This document shows, piece by piece, positions 8,825 through 17,372 of a stretch of 64,000 bases of DNA. Where the stretch lies: contig JAUYAK010000119.1 in the NCBI GenBank assembly GCA_030693515.1, forward strand, positions 1-64,000, given 5' to 3'. Each line of letters starts with the position of its first letter. Within the stretch, counting starts at the first letter, position 1. The position numbers and the translations under genes are program-made. The notes under the pieces were generated by a model. That model was given only the letters and a program-made list of their open reading frames with translations. It was not told the DNA's origin and made no database searches. The stretch comes from Opitutaceae bacterium. GTDB lineage: Bacteria > Verrucomicrobiota > Verrucomicrobiia > Opitutales > Opitutaceae.

Positions 8825-9841
8825 GGCCAAGGCCGTCGCGAGCGCGTCCGCCGCTGCGCGCCAGGGTGGCAGCGGACGGACCAGGGCCTCGGACCCGAGG
8901 CGCGCGACGAGGGCGTCGTCGGTCACGATGCGGCGCAGCGCGTCCCGCCACGCGGCCCGATCATCGGCCGCCACGCCAAGGCAGCCGCCGGCGTCGGCGT
9001 TTTCGCGCAAGACCGGCAAATCACTGCAGACGCACGGCACGCCCTGCCACAGCGACTCGAGGAGCGGGAGGCCGCAGCCCTCGGCGATGGTGGGAAAAAG
9101 CGTCGCGCGGGCGGAGGCGTAGAGTGCGGCGACGGTGGCATCGTCGGCGGCCTCGTGGAAGTGGAGCAGCGTGCGCCGGGTGCGCCGCAGCGCGGCGATG
9201 CGCGCCACGAGGGGGCGGCCGAAGTGCGGGTTTACACGGCCGACGAGATGCAGTTCGAAGGCGAGGCCCTCGGCCCAGAGATCTTCGCAGACGTCGAGGA
9301 GCAGCGCTTGGTTTTTCCTGGGTTCGAGGATGCCGACGCAAAGGAGGCTTGGGACGCGGGGCGCGGGGCGCGGGGCGGTGACGCGGGGCGCGCCGTGGCC
9401 ATCCGCGCCCAGCGCGAGCACCGCGACGGGCGGCGGATTTTCGACGCCGGCCCAGCGCCAGTAGCCCAGCAGATCGGCGCGGCTGGCGGCGGAGACGGCC
9501 CACACGCGGTCGAACTGCGCGAGCAGCTTCATGTAGCCGGGGTGGCGGGCGACGGACTGCGGCCACGTGATGTGCGGCTGGCGGAGGGGAATCGCGTCGT
9601 GAAACACGGCCGCCTTCCGGCAGCGTCGGGCTGCGAGAAAGGCGGAGAATCCGGGGCGCTCCTCCTCGCAGAAAAGTTCGGTGGTGAGAAACCAGTCGCC
9701 GGGCCCGGCGCGGCGCGCGGCCTCTTCCCAGGCCGCGGGCGTGGCGCGCGGGCCGAGTTCGGCACGCAGGCGGGCGCTCACGCGGGTGAGGCCGGAGCGG
9801 TGGCCGGCGGCGCCGGTCTTGGTGGTGTCGAAAAAAATCAT
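8822..9841 (-). CDS. GT4-family glycosyltransferase
   Basis: A 339-residue GT-B glycosyltransferase. The C-terminal Rossmann half shows VPSLLCVGILEPRKNQALLL, FELHLVGRVNPHFG and the donor-binding ALYASARATLFPTIAEGCG followed by LPLLESLWQGVPCVCSDLPV. The N-terminal half has AVFHDAIPLRQ and FDRVWAVSAASRADLL. Acceptor and donor are unknown. Its ATG overlaps the stop of the next glycosyltransferase upstream (ATGA, 9838-9841), so the two are coupled. It is the last gene of the minus-strand locus that begins with the ACP-dehydratase at 15644. Confidence 0.87.
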   Translation of the reverse strand: MIFFDTTKTGAAGHRSGLTRVSARLRAELGPRATPAAWEEAARRAGPGDWFLTTELFCEEERPGFSAFLAARRCRKAAVFHDAIPLRQPHITWPQSVARHPGYMKLLAQFDRVWAVSAASRADLLGYWRWAGVENPPPVAVLALGADGHGAPRVTAPRPAPRVPSLLCVGILEPRKNQALLLDVCEDLWAEGLAFELHLVGRVNPHFGRPLVARIAALRRTRRTLLHFHEAADDATVAALYASARATLFPTIAEGCGLPLLESLWQGVPCVCSDLPVLRENADAGGCLGVAADDRAAWRDALRRIVTDDALVARLGSEALVRPLPPWRAAADALATALA

Positions 9842-11094
9842 GGCGCCGCGGCGGCGACGGGAGCGGCCGGCAATGGCTCCACCGGCGTGGCGAGCGTGCG
9901 CTCAAACTGGCTGAGCAGGCGGCGGGCGTTCTTGTGGGCGTCGAAGTTCTCCTCGACCCACCGGCGCGCGGCGGCGCGGAGTTTCTCCGCGAACCCATCG
10001 TCGTGCGCGAGCCGTCGCAGTGCCGAGACCCAGTCGGCGGGCTGCGTCACCGGCACCACGTAGCCCGTGATGCCTTGCGTCACGGCCTCGGTGGTGGCGG
10101 CGGCGGGCGAAGTGACGACGAGGACGCCCGCGGCCATGGCTTCGGGGATTACATTGGGGAGCCCGTCGCGATCGCCGCTGGGGGCGATGACGCCGGTGTG
10201 CAGCAGCGCGTCGGCCCAGACGAGCTGGCTCCAGACCTCGTGCTGGGCGAGATGGCCGGTGAAGGTGACCTGGCCCGCGACGCCGAGGTGGCCGGCGAGC
10301 CGCTCGAGATCGGCGCGCAGCGGACCATCGCCGATGATGCGCGCGGCGAACGGCACGCCTGCGGCCTGGAGCGCGGCGTAGATGCGCAACTGGTGATCGA
10401 GACCCTTTTTCTCGACGAGGCGCGCGACGCAGACGAGGTGGAGTGGCGTGCGACCGGCGCGCAGCGCTTTCATCACCGGCAGGCGATCGAGGCCGCGGCG
10501 GATGCAGAGGGCACGGTCGGCCGGCACACCGCGCTCGATCAGGCTGCGGCGGCCCATCTCAGTCGAGGTATGCACGAAGGCCGCGGGCGCGAGTTTTTCG
10601 TCGAGCCACCAGTCGCCGCCGTGCTCGTAGATGTCGTAGGCGTGGGCGGCGGCGCTGTAGCGGTGGCCGTCGAGCCGCCAGAGGAGCCAGGCGGCGGTCG
10701 CGGGCGCGCCCCCCCACGCGGCGTGGACGAGGGCCGGCGGGTCTCTCCGGAATTCGCGCGCGTAAAGGCAGGCGAAACCCGCGCCGAGCATGTTTTCCCA
10801 GAAATTCATCCAGGAGGGCGCACGCCGCGTGAAGAGCCCGTGCAGCACCTGGCGCAGCACGGCGGGCCGGCGCCACGATTCCGCCGGGATCATCCAGAGC
10901 AGGGTGAGGAGCCGCCACTTGTTGAAGGAGGCGACCGGGAGCCCCCGGAACGAGCCGCCGCCGCCCCACAGCGAGTAGATGCGGAGGTGGACCCCGTGCT
11001 GCCGCATCGCGATGATCTCGCGCTGGAGAAACGTCTCCGTGTTTTTCGGAAACGTGGTGAAGAGATAGGCGATGACGGGCGGCTCGGCGGACAA
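9838..11094 (-). CDS. GT4-family glycosyltransferase (colanic-acid WcaL-like)
   Basis: A 418-residue GT-B enzyme. The N-terminus VIAYLFTTFPKNTETFLQRE resembles exopolysaccharide glycosyltransferases such as WcaL/AmsK. The C-terminal domain has LHLVCVARLVEKKGLDHQLR, FAARIIGDGPLRADLERLAG, VTFTGHLAQHEV and the E-x7-E type segment DGLPNVIPEAMAAGVLVV. The retained EAMAAG block and KKG lysine indicate a normal donor site. The C-terminal tail is alanine/proline-rich. The acceptor is unknown. Context suggests decoration of a lipid or surface glycan. Confidence 0.87.
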   Translation of the reverse strand: MSAEPPVIAYLFTTFPKNTETFLQREIIAMRQHGVHLRIYSLWGGGGSFRGLPVASFNKWRLLTLLWMIPAESWRRPAVLRQVLHGLFTRRAPSWMNFWENMLGAGFACLYAREFRRDPPALVHAAWGGAPATAAWLLWRLDGHRYSAAAHAYDIYEHGGDWWLDEKLAPAAFVHTSTEMGRRSLIERGVPADRALCIRRGLDRLPVMKALRAGRTPLHLVCVARLVEKKGLDHQLRIYAALQAAGVPFAARIIGDGPLRADLERLAGHLGVAGQVTFTGHLAQHEVWSQLVWADALLHTGVIAPSGDRDGLPNVIPEAMAAGVLVVTSPAAATTEAVTQGITGYVVPVTQPADWVSALRRLAHDDGFAEKLRAAARRWVEENFDAHKNARRLLSQFERTLATPVEPLPAAPVAAAAP

Positions 11095-11160
11095 GGTGGC
11101 GCGACGTTAGAGGGCGGCGTGCGCCGCGGCCAAGCGGATTGATGGCGCGGTGAATAATGA

Positions 11161-11230
11161 AGGGCGGCTGTGACCCGCCCTCGGTTCGGAACACCGGCGC
11201 GTGAAAGGGCGGGGCGGAGACCCGCCCTAC
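11161..11230. repeat. Two AGGGCGGG-type palindromes
   Basis: Palindromes at 11161-11181 (AGGGCGG arms, loop CTGTGAC) and 11206-11228 (AGGGCGGG arms, loop GCGGAGA), the second followed by AC. The CTA at 11227-11229 in the second flank is the stop codon of the GT28-type gene. The same family recurs at 21873-21941. Confidence 0.75.
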
Positions 11231-12483
11231 GGGGCGGCCGGCCCGTCGATGAACGGCGCCCGCGAACTCGCGGGGCCGCCCGTGCGCTCGGGCGGAAACG
11301 GGAGGCGGCGCAGCTTGGCGCCGGCGACCTCGTTGCCGAGCGCGAGGAGTTCGTCGATGATCACGGTGGGATCCTCTTCGTAGCGGAGCTTGATAAAGTG
11401 GGCGCGCGTCGCGGCGTAGTCGGCGGGATCGGCCATCCAGCGATCAATGATGCGGGCGAAGTCGGCGGCATCCCCGATTTTCTGGGAAGCGGCGCCGTTG
11501 CGGAAAAATTTCCACGTGAGCGCCTCCTGCGGCATGATGCCGCCAAACGCATTGAAAATGATCGGGCAGCGGAAGTGCAGGGCCTTGGCGCAGGTGGTCG
11601 TGCCGCCGCGGGTGACAATCGCGTCGCTGGCCTGCATGAGAAGATGCACCTCGTCCGAGTAGCCTTCGATATGGCAGGTGAACTCGGGGTGCAGGGTGCG
11701 CCAGTGGATGAGTTCGTTGTAGGCCTCCTTGTTGCGGCCGCAGATGATGATCGCCTGCACGCGGGCGGCGTGGGCGAGGAGGGCGGAGAGGAGGGCGAGG
11801 TGGTTGTTGGCGCCGTTGCCGCCCGTGGCGAGGAAGACGGTGAAGCGATCCGGGTCGAGGCCGAGCCGGCGCGCGCGGAAAGTGCGGCGATCGGCGGGGC
11901 TCAGCACCTCCAGGTGCGAGCGCGGGCGCATGAGGGAGCCGCGCACGCGGGCCTTGTCCGGCGGGATGCCGCATTTGACCGCGTAATCGCGTGCCGTGGG
12001 CGTGCGCGACACATAGAGATCGGCGGTGGGCTCGATCCAGTTGCGCGAGTAGCCCCAGCCGCCGGAAAACTCGCCGCAATAGGTGGCGCAGCGCACGCGG
12101 TCGGGGCCCAGGGTTCGCCGCGCGAGCTGAAAGTAGCCGCGGTTGAGGCAATCGTGGACGCTGAACACCAGGTGCGGCCGGTAGTCGCGCAGCACTTCAA
12201 GGTAGTAGGCGGCGCCGAAGGTGACGCGGCGGCGGTTGAGCCAGCTGAGCACCTCGACGAGCGCGAAGAAGACTTTGTGCAGCCAGGGCGCGGCGCGCTG
12301 GATGCGGTTGTAGAGGTTTACGCCGGTGCGGTTCACGACGGAGGATTTTTCGAGCATCTGCTCGATGCGCACATCGACGTCGTGGCGGTAGAGCTGGAAG
12401 CACCACTCGGCGAACGCCTCCGCGCGGGCGTCGTGGCCACCGCCGGTGCTCGAAGTGAGGACGAGGATGCGAAGCTTGGGCAT
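11227..12483 (-). CDS. GT28-type (MGDG synthase-like) diacylglycerol glycosyltransferase
   Basis: A 418-residue protein related to MGDG synthase and processive diacylglycerol glucosyltransferases, which glycosylate membrane lipids at the inner leaflet. It begins ILVLTSSTGGGHDARAEAFA, the family's glycine-rich STGGGH acceptor loop. It has SVHDCLN, then FTVFLATGGNGANNHLALLS and IICGRNKEAYNEL. The donor-binding segment ASDAIVTRGGTTTCAKAL is followed by CPIIFNAFGGIMPQEALT. Its place directly downstream of the SDR and ketosynthase genes suggests it glycosylates the lipid they make. That link is inference. The stop codon lies within a palindrome. Confidence 0.85.
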   Translation of the reverse strand: MPKLRILVLTSSTGGGHDARAEAFAEWCFQLYRHDVDVRIEQMLEKSSVVNRTGVNLYNRIQRAAPWLHKVFFALVEVLSWLNRRRVTFGAAYYLEVLRDYRPHLVFSVHDCLNRGYFQLARRTLGPDRVRCATYCGEFSGGWGYSRNWIEPTADLYVSRTPTARDYAVKCGIPPDKARVRGSLMRPRSHLEVLSPADRRTFRARRLGLDPDRFTVFLATGGNGANNHLALLSALLAHAARVQAIIICGRNKEAYNELIHWRTLHPEFTCHIEGYSDEVHLLMQASDAIVTRGGTTTCAKALHFRCPIIFNAFGGIMPQEALTWKFFRNGAASQKIGDAADFARIIDRWMADPADYAATRAHFIKLRYEEDPTVIIDELLALGNEVAGAKLRRLPFPPERTGGPASSRAPFIDGPAAP

Positions 12484-12491
12484 GGGGATGA

Positions 12492-13310
12492 TCAGCCGGC
12501 GTCGAAGTAGCGGGCCTGCACACGGCGCCGGAGCGGGAGCGAGCCGAGGCGTGCGAGCAACGGTGCGGCCACGGCCTGCGAGAAGCGCCCCATGCGCACG
12601 GTGCCGCTGCGGCGGCGGAGCAGGGCACGGCGCAAGCTGGCGGCCGCATGAGCGGGCGCGTGGCCCTGGGTCATCATTTTTTCAAACGCGGCCCAGGCGC
12701 GGCGCATCCGCGGGGTGGGCGGCCGCTGCGGATGGCGCACGGAGGTGTCGATGGCGGTGCGGTAGTCGCCGGGGCGCACGTCGAGCACCACGACGCCGGT
12801 GCCCGCGGTCTCGGTGATGAGGCTCTCGCTGAACGCGGAGAGGCCGGCCTTGGCAATATTGTAGGCGCTCTGGAAAGGCAGGGGAAACTCGGCGGCCAGC
12901 GAGGAGATGTTGACGAGCGCGCCGCGGTTGCGCGCGAGCATCCCGGGCAGCGCCGCGTGGGCGAGGCGGGCGGGATTGAGGAGCATCACGGCGAGCTGCT
13001 CCTCCCAGACGGAAAAATCCGCGCCCGCGAACTCCGCGAACACGCCGAAGCCGGCATTGTTGATCACTACGTCGAAGTCGCCGGCCGCGCGTTCGGCGCG
13101 ATGAAAGATCTCCAGCGCGGCGGGGCCGTCGCGCAGATCGAGGGCCAGGGGCTCCAGACCCGTGATCGGGGCGAGGCGGGCCGGGTCGCGCGACGTGCCC
13201 CAAACGCGCACGCCCTCGGCGAGCAGCATCTCCGCAAAGGCGCGGCCGAGGCCGGTGCTCGCCCCGGTGACCAGCGCCGTGCGGTAGAAATCGGAGACGC
13301 GGGCGGGCAC
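12492..13310 (-). CDS. Short-chain dehydrogenase/reductase
   Basis: NAD(P)-dependent SDR of about 272 residues. It shows the cofactor loop ALVTGASTGLGRAFA, DVVINNAGFG, the catalytic serine in GALVNISSLAAEF and the Y-x-x-x-K pair in SAYNIAKAGLSAFSES. The GTG at 13310 is chosen as start because the Rossmann fold begins ten residues later and it leaves the upstream ketosynthase stop (13315) free. The open frame continues to 13352 but would overlap that gene. In this context it would act as the beta-ketoacyl reductase of the chain-building set. Its C-terminal third, basic and hydrophobic, is longer than in FabG. Confidence 0.85.
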   Translation of the reverse strand: MPARVSDFYRTALVTGASTGLGRAFAEMLLAEGVRVWGTSRDPARLAPITGLEPLALDLRDGPAALEIFHRAERAAGDFDVVINNAGFGVFAEFAGADFSVWEEQLAVMLLNPARLAHAALPGMLARNRGALVNISSLAAEFPLPFQSAYNIAKAGLSAFSESLITETAGTGVVVLDVRPGDYRTAIDTSVRHPQRPPTPRMRRAWAAFEKMMTQGHAPAHAAASLRRALLRRRSGTVRMGRFSQAVAAPLLARLGSLPLRRRVQARYFDAG

Positions 13311-13314
13311 GGCT

Positions 13315-14577
13315 TCAGGCGACCCGCTTGAACACCAGCGCGACGTTGGCACCGCCGAATCCGCTGCTGTTTTTCACGACGATCCCGGGCTGCCGGTTTT
13401 CGGTGGCGCGGGGGAGGTTGAGGTCCGCGCACTCGGGATCGACCTGGGTGAGGTGCGCGCAGCCGGGGATGAAGCCGTCGCGCAGGGCCAACGCGCAGAA
13501 GGCACTCTCCATCGCGCCGGCCAGCGAGAGGCCGTGGCCCGTGAGGGCCTTGGTGCTGCTGACGGCGACACGAGGGAGGTGGTCCTTGAAGACCGTGCGC
13601 AGCGCGCGGGCTTCGGAGACATCGCCGATGAGCGTGGAGGTGGCGTGGGCGTTGACGTAGTCCACCTGCGCGGGCGAGACCGCAGCGGCGCGGAGGGCGT
13701 TGGTCATCGACGCCGCGGAGCCGCTGCCCTCGGGGTGCGAGATGGCGACGTTCCAGCCATCGGAGGCCTGGCCCCAGCCGAGGACCTCGGCATAGGGCCG
13801 CACGCCGCGGCGGGCGACCTCGTCTTCGCTTTCGAGCACGAGGGTGACCGAGCCGCCGGTGCCCACGAAGCCGTCGCGCCCGGCGTCGAACGGCCGCGAG
13901 GCGAGGCTGGGATCGGTCTGGAGGGAAAGGGTCCGCATGCCGGCGAAGGGCAAAATGGCGTCCACGTTTCCGTCTTCCGCGCCGACCACAAACATCCGCT
14001 TCTGGCGGCCGAGCATGATGTCGTCGTAGGCGTAGCCGAGGGCGTGGGCCGAAGAAGCGCAGGCGGAGGAGAAGCCGCAGGAGGAGCCTTGGATCTTAAA
14101 AGCGGCGATGAGATTGAAATTCAGTGTGCCCGCAATTGATGCGACGATCCCGAGGGGCGAGCACCGCATCACGCCGACCTTGGTGAGGCGATCGTGGTGA
14201 TGGTGGAGGAGGTAGGGTGAGCCGGCCGAGGCGGCGTAGAGGCCGGTCTCGGGTTGTGAGATGTCGGCGTCGGCGAGCTTGGCGTCGGCGATGGCCTGAA
14301 CCATCGCGCAGTGGGCGAAGAGGCCGTTGGGCGCCATCGTGCGCAGCAGCTCGCGCTTGATCTTGTAGGCGGCGGGAAAGGTCCAGTCCTCGGGATCGGT
14401 GGAGTCGGTCGTGAACTCCTTGATGGTGCCGATGACTTTGACCGGGATGTCGGGCTTCTGGAAAGGCGGATAGACCTCGAAGCCGTGCCGGAGCTCGCGG
14501 AGATGGCGGGTGACGGTCGCGGTGTCGTTGCCGATGCTGGTGACGAAACCGAGGCCGGTGATGAAGACTCTGGGCAT
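13315..14577 (-). CDS. Beta-ketoacyl-ACP synthase (FabF/FabB-like)
   Basis: Condensing enzyme of 420 residues. The C-H-H-K set of a working ketosynthase is complete: Cys173 in FSSACASSAHALG, His311 in VNAHATST, Lys343 and His348 in STKALTGHG. The N-terminus VFITGLGFVTSIGND and C-terminus NSSGFGGANVALVF are typical of the FabF/KAS II fold. It differs from housekeeping FabF around residues 30-80, where the sequence is unlike it. It lies between the ACP-dehydratase fusion (about 80 bp upstream) and the SDR gene (4 bp downstream), which points to a dedicated, non-housekeeping acyl chain. Confidence 0.92.
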   Translation of the reverse strand: MPRVFITGLGFVTSIGNDTATVTRHLRELRHGFEVYPPFQKPDIPVKVIGTIKEFTTDSTDPEDWTFPAAYKIKRELLRTMAPNGLFAHCAMVQAIADAKLADADISQPETGLYAASAGSPYLLHHHHDRLTKVGVMRCSPLGIVASIAGTLNFNLIAAFKIQGSSCGFSSACASSAHALGYAYDDIMLGRQKRMFVVGAEDGNVDAILPFAGMRTLSLQTDPSLASRPFDAGRDGFVGTGGSVTLVLESEDEVARRGVRPYAEVLGWGQASDGWNVAISHPEGSGSAASMTNALRAAAVSPAQVDYVNAHATSTLIGDVSEARALRTVFKDHLPRVAVSSTKALTGHGLSLAGAMESAFCALALRDGFIPGCAHLTQVDPECADLNLPRATENRQPGIVVKNSSGFGGANVALVFKRVA

Positions 14578-14660
14578 GCGGCGTGGAAACACCGCAGTGA
14601 AGCCTTTGCTTCCTGTCGGTCAACGCGGGAGGCGGAATGGATATTCCGCGACCGGCGAGG

Positions 14661-15644
14661 TCAGGCGTTGATGGCCACGCGCAGAGGGGGCGTGGTGGCG
14701 GCGGAAGCGGTGCCGGTGGAACCGGGCGCGTGACCGATCGCGCTGATCGGCACGGGGGCCTCGGCTGCCTCGACGATCCCGAAGGTGAGGGTGATTTCCT
14801 CGGCGATGACGGCCTTTTCCTGGCCGACGCGAATCGAGCCTTCGAAGGTCGCCAGCGGCATCTTCATGCGCTTGGGCTTGATCGAGAGGGTGAGGATGTC
14901 GCCGGGCTTGCAGATCCGGTGGGCGCGCACGCCTTCACAGCCAGTGAAGAAAATGGTCTGCGGGCTGATGACCTTGCCCGGCTCGGTCGGCGCACCCTCG
15001 AGCAGATACAGCACGGCGAGCTGGCCGAGCGCCTCGAGCATGATCGAGGCGGGCATGACGGGGTTGTCCTTGAAGTGGCCCTGCAAGAAGAACTCCTGGC
15101 CGGTGATCTTGTATTTGCCGTTGGCGGAGGCGGAGCTGACCGAGGCCTCGTTGAGAAACAGGAACGGCGGCTGGATCGGCATCACGGCCGCCACGTGCTC
15201 AATGGGGATGAACTTCGTGGGCTTGGGGAGGGGCAGGCCGCGAATCTTGCAGTCGATGAAGGTCTTCACGTCGCCGACGGTGCGCAGGTTGCGCAGCTCA
15301 TCGTTGTTGATCGTCATCTGGAGGACGTCCTCCACCAAAATGACGATTTCCATCATCGTCAGGGAATCGATACCCAGATCCTCAATGAGCCGGAGATCAT
15401 CGTCGGCGTCCTTGAGCTTCATCCGCAGATCGGGTTCCACGAAACGCTCGATCACGCCGATCACGACGGCGGGAACGTGCTCGGGATTGGCCGTCTTGCG
15501 GAACTGCACCGCCGCTTCAAAGGTGGATGGAGAGCAGCGTTTTAACGCCTCGCGCAATGCCACTTCATCCTCAGGGGCGAACGGCTTCGGCGTCATCGGG
15601 GCCGTTTTTTGTGCGCCCGCACTGGTTGAAACTGCATCTGGCAT
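14661..15644 (-). CDS. Acyl carrier protein-dehydratase (FabZ/FabA-like) fusion
   Basis: Two domains on one chain. Residues about 30-130 form an acyl carrier protein with the phosphopantetheine serine at Ser94 in LGIDSLTMMEIVILVED. Residues about 150-315 form a hot-dog dehydratase with the catalytic His190 in FFLQGHFKDNPVMP and the acidic partner in IMLEALGQLAV. The PHRYPF-type segment of FabZ is altered to PIQPPFLF. The tail is alanine/threonine-rich. The start is uncertain: ATG 15644 (MPDAVST) is used, but ATG 15677 and an internal ATG at MTPKPF also fit. It is the first gene of the minus-strand locus. Confidence 0.88.
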   Translation of the reverse strand: MPDAVSTSAGAQKTAPMTPKPFAPEDEVALREALKRCSPSTFEAAVQFRKTANPEHVPAVVIGVIERFVEPDLRMKLKDADDDLRLIEDLGIDSLTMMEIVILVEDVLQMTINNDELRNLRTVGDVKTFIDCKIRGLPLPKPTKFIPIEHVAAVMPIQPPFLFLNEASVSSASANGKYKITGQEFFLQGHFKDNPVMPASIMLEALGQLAVLYLLEGAPTEPGKVISPQTIFFTGCEGVRAHRICKPGDILTLSIKPKRMKMPLATFEGSIRVGQEKAVIAEEITLTFGIVEAAEAPVPISAIGHAPGSTGTASAATTPPLRVAINA

Positions 15645-15777
15645 TGTTCGTTCGTTGTATGAAACCGGGGGGAGCATTGTAAACCCCTTATTTCGGGCCG
15701 CAGTGTAACCCTAAAGTCACCCGCGGTATGGGCATTGCCTGACGGCGGCCGATCGACTCGATGTTTCACGCTCGACG

Positions 15778-16974
15778 ATGGCGCGGGCTGTGCCACTTCC
15801 GAACTCGCGCATGAGCGCCGTCGCCTTAGTCCCTCCCGCGGCCCAGCCGGTCTATTTGATCACGCACGAATTTTACCCGAAGCGTGGTGGCATTGCTACG
15901 TTTACGGAGGAAATTGCGCGGGCCTCGGCGGCGCTGGGCTACGATGTCGAGGTCTGGGCGCAGTCCGCGCCGGCGGGGGCGGAGAAGACTGACTGGCCGT
16001 TTCGCCTGCGGCGCCTGCCCTTGAAGGGCACCCACGACCTGGGCTGCCAGTTCCGGCTGGCGCGCGAACTCATCCGGCACCGGCGGGGCCTGCGGCACGC
16101 CACGGTCTATCTGCCGGAGCCGGGGCCGATGCTGGCGATGATGCTGCTCCAGTTCTTCCGCGCGTTCCGGCCCCGGCGGCTGGTCCTGACGTTTCACGGC
16201 TCGGAAATCCTCAAGTTTGCCGGCAGCCCGTGGCGGCGGTGGCTGGCGCGCGGCCTCATCCGGCACGCGACGCGCATCAGCACGCTCAGCACCTACACGC
16301 AGGAGTTGTTGCTCGGGCATTTTCCGGAGGCGGCGGACAAAACCTATCTCACCCCCGGTGCGCTCCGGTCGGACTTTGCGGTCGTGCCGACACGACCCGC
16401 CGCGGACCGCCCCAAGATCGTCGTGCTGACCGTGGGCCGGCTGCATCCGCGCAAGGGCCAGCTGCTCACCCTGCAGGCACTCCAGATGCTGCCGCCCGCG
16501 GTGCGCGCACGGCTCGAGTATTGGATCGTGGGCGGCCAGAGCAAAGGCAACTACGAGCGCCAGCTTCGCGCGGCGGCGGCGGCGCAGCCGGACCTGGCGG
16601 TGCGGTTTTTCGGCAATCTCCCGGACGAGGAGCTGGCCGGCATCTACGAGGGCGCGGACATCTTTGCGATGACGAGCGTCAACCACGGCCGCAGCGTCGA
16701 GGGCTTCGGCCTGGTCTATCTTGAGGCGGCGGCCCACGGGCTGCCCGTCGTGGCGCACGATGTCGGCGGCGTGGCTGATGCGGTGGCCGACGGCGTCACA
16801 GGACTGCTCGTGCCGCCGGATCGGCCGGTGCAGCTCGCGGCCGCGTTCGAAAAATTGATCCACGATGCGCCCCTGCGGAAAAAACTCGGCGCCGCCGGCC
16901 GCGAGTGGGCGAAGCGCAACTGTTGGAAGGTCTCCGCTGCCGCGCTCTTCAACCCCGCGCTGAATGCACCATGA
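15778..16974 (+). CDS. GT4-family glycosyltransferase
   Basis: A GT-B glycosyltransferase of up to 398 residues. The N-terminus VYLITHEFYPKRGGIATFTE is the acceptor-side glycine loop typical of GT4. Further on are LVLTFHGSEILKF, VVLTVGRLHPRKGQ, YWIVGGQSKGNYERQL and the donor site GFGLVYLEAAAHGLPVVAHD. The start may be ATG 15778 or ATG 15811 (MSAVALV); no ribosome site decides. It is divergent from the ACP-dehydratase gene across about 130 bp and overlaps the thioesterase by ATGA, so it belongs to the same lipid/glycolipid locus. Confidence 0.88.
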   Translation: MARAVPLPNSRMSAVALVPPAAQPVYLITHEFYPKRGGIATFTEEIARASAALGYDVEVWAQSAPAGAEKTDWPFRLRRLPLKGTHDLGCQFRLARELIRHRRGLRHATVYLPEPGPMLAMMLLQFFRAFRPRRLVLTFHGSEILKFAGSPWRRWLARGLIRHATRISTLSTYTQELLLGHFPEAADKTYLTPGALRSDFAVVPTRPAADRPKIVVLTVGRLHPRKGQLLTLQALQMLPPAVRARLEYWIVGGQSKGNYERQLRAAAAAQPDLAVRFFGNLPDEELAGIYEGADIFAMTSVNHGRSVEGFGLVYLEAAAHGLPVVAHDVGGVADAVADGVTGLLVPPDRPVQLAAAFEKLIHDAPLRKKLGAAGREWAKRNCWKVSAAALFNPALNAP

Positions 16975-17372
16975 TCATCTCGCGCACACAGATTGTCGTC
17001 CGCTACGCGGAGACGGACATGATGGGGGTCGTCTATCACGGCAATTTCCTGCCGTGGTTCGAGGTCGGCCGCACCACGCTGCTCAAGGAGCTGGGCCTGC
17101 CGTATCGCCAGCTGGAAGCCGAGGGTTACCGCCTGCCTGTGCTGGAAGTCGGGGTGAAATACCTCCGCCCTGCGCTCTACGACGACACCGTGACCATTGT
17201 GACGACGCTGCGGGAGAAACCGCTGCTCCGCATCCGGCTCGAGTATGAGGCGCGCCGCGGGAACGAGTTGCTCGCGACCGGCCACACGGTCCACGCCTTC
17301 ATCGATCTCGAGGGGAAACCGGTGCGCCCGCCGGCTTCGGCGGTGGCGGTGTTTGGCGCGGCCTTCAAGTAG
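16971..17372 (+). CDS. Acyl-CoA/ACP thioesterase (YbgC/4-hydroxybenzoyl-CoA type)
   Basis: A 133-residue hot-dog thioesterase. The family signature is complete: YAETDMMGVVYHGNFLPWFE with the catalytic aspartate at position 16. The C-terminal part has GHTVHAFIDLEGKPVRPP. The ATG at 16971 overlaps the glycosyltransferase stop (ATGA). A longer frame starting at 16905 would lie inside that gene and is not supported. Such small thioesterases occur in aryl-polyene and other iterative lipid clusters, where they are thought to edit or release chains. Its substrate here is unknown. Confidence 0.9.
   Translation: MIISRTQIVVRYAETDMMGVVYHGNFLPWFEVGRTTLLKELGLPYRQLEAEGYRLPVLEVGVKYLRPALYDDTVTIVTTLREKPLLRIRLEYEARRGNELLATGHTVHAFIDLEGKPVRPPASAVAVFGAAFK

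Noticed and set aside
11227-17372. Standard aryl-polyene gene cluster
   Set aside because: KS, DH, ACP, reductase and thioesterase fit, but the adenylation enzyme, ammonia lyase, acyltransferase and outer-membrane carrier genes expected of that type are not in the window.
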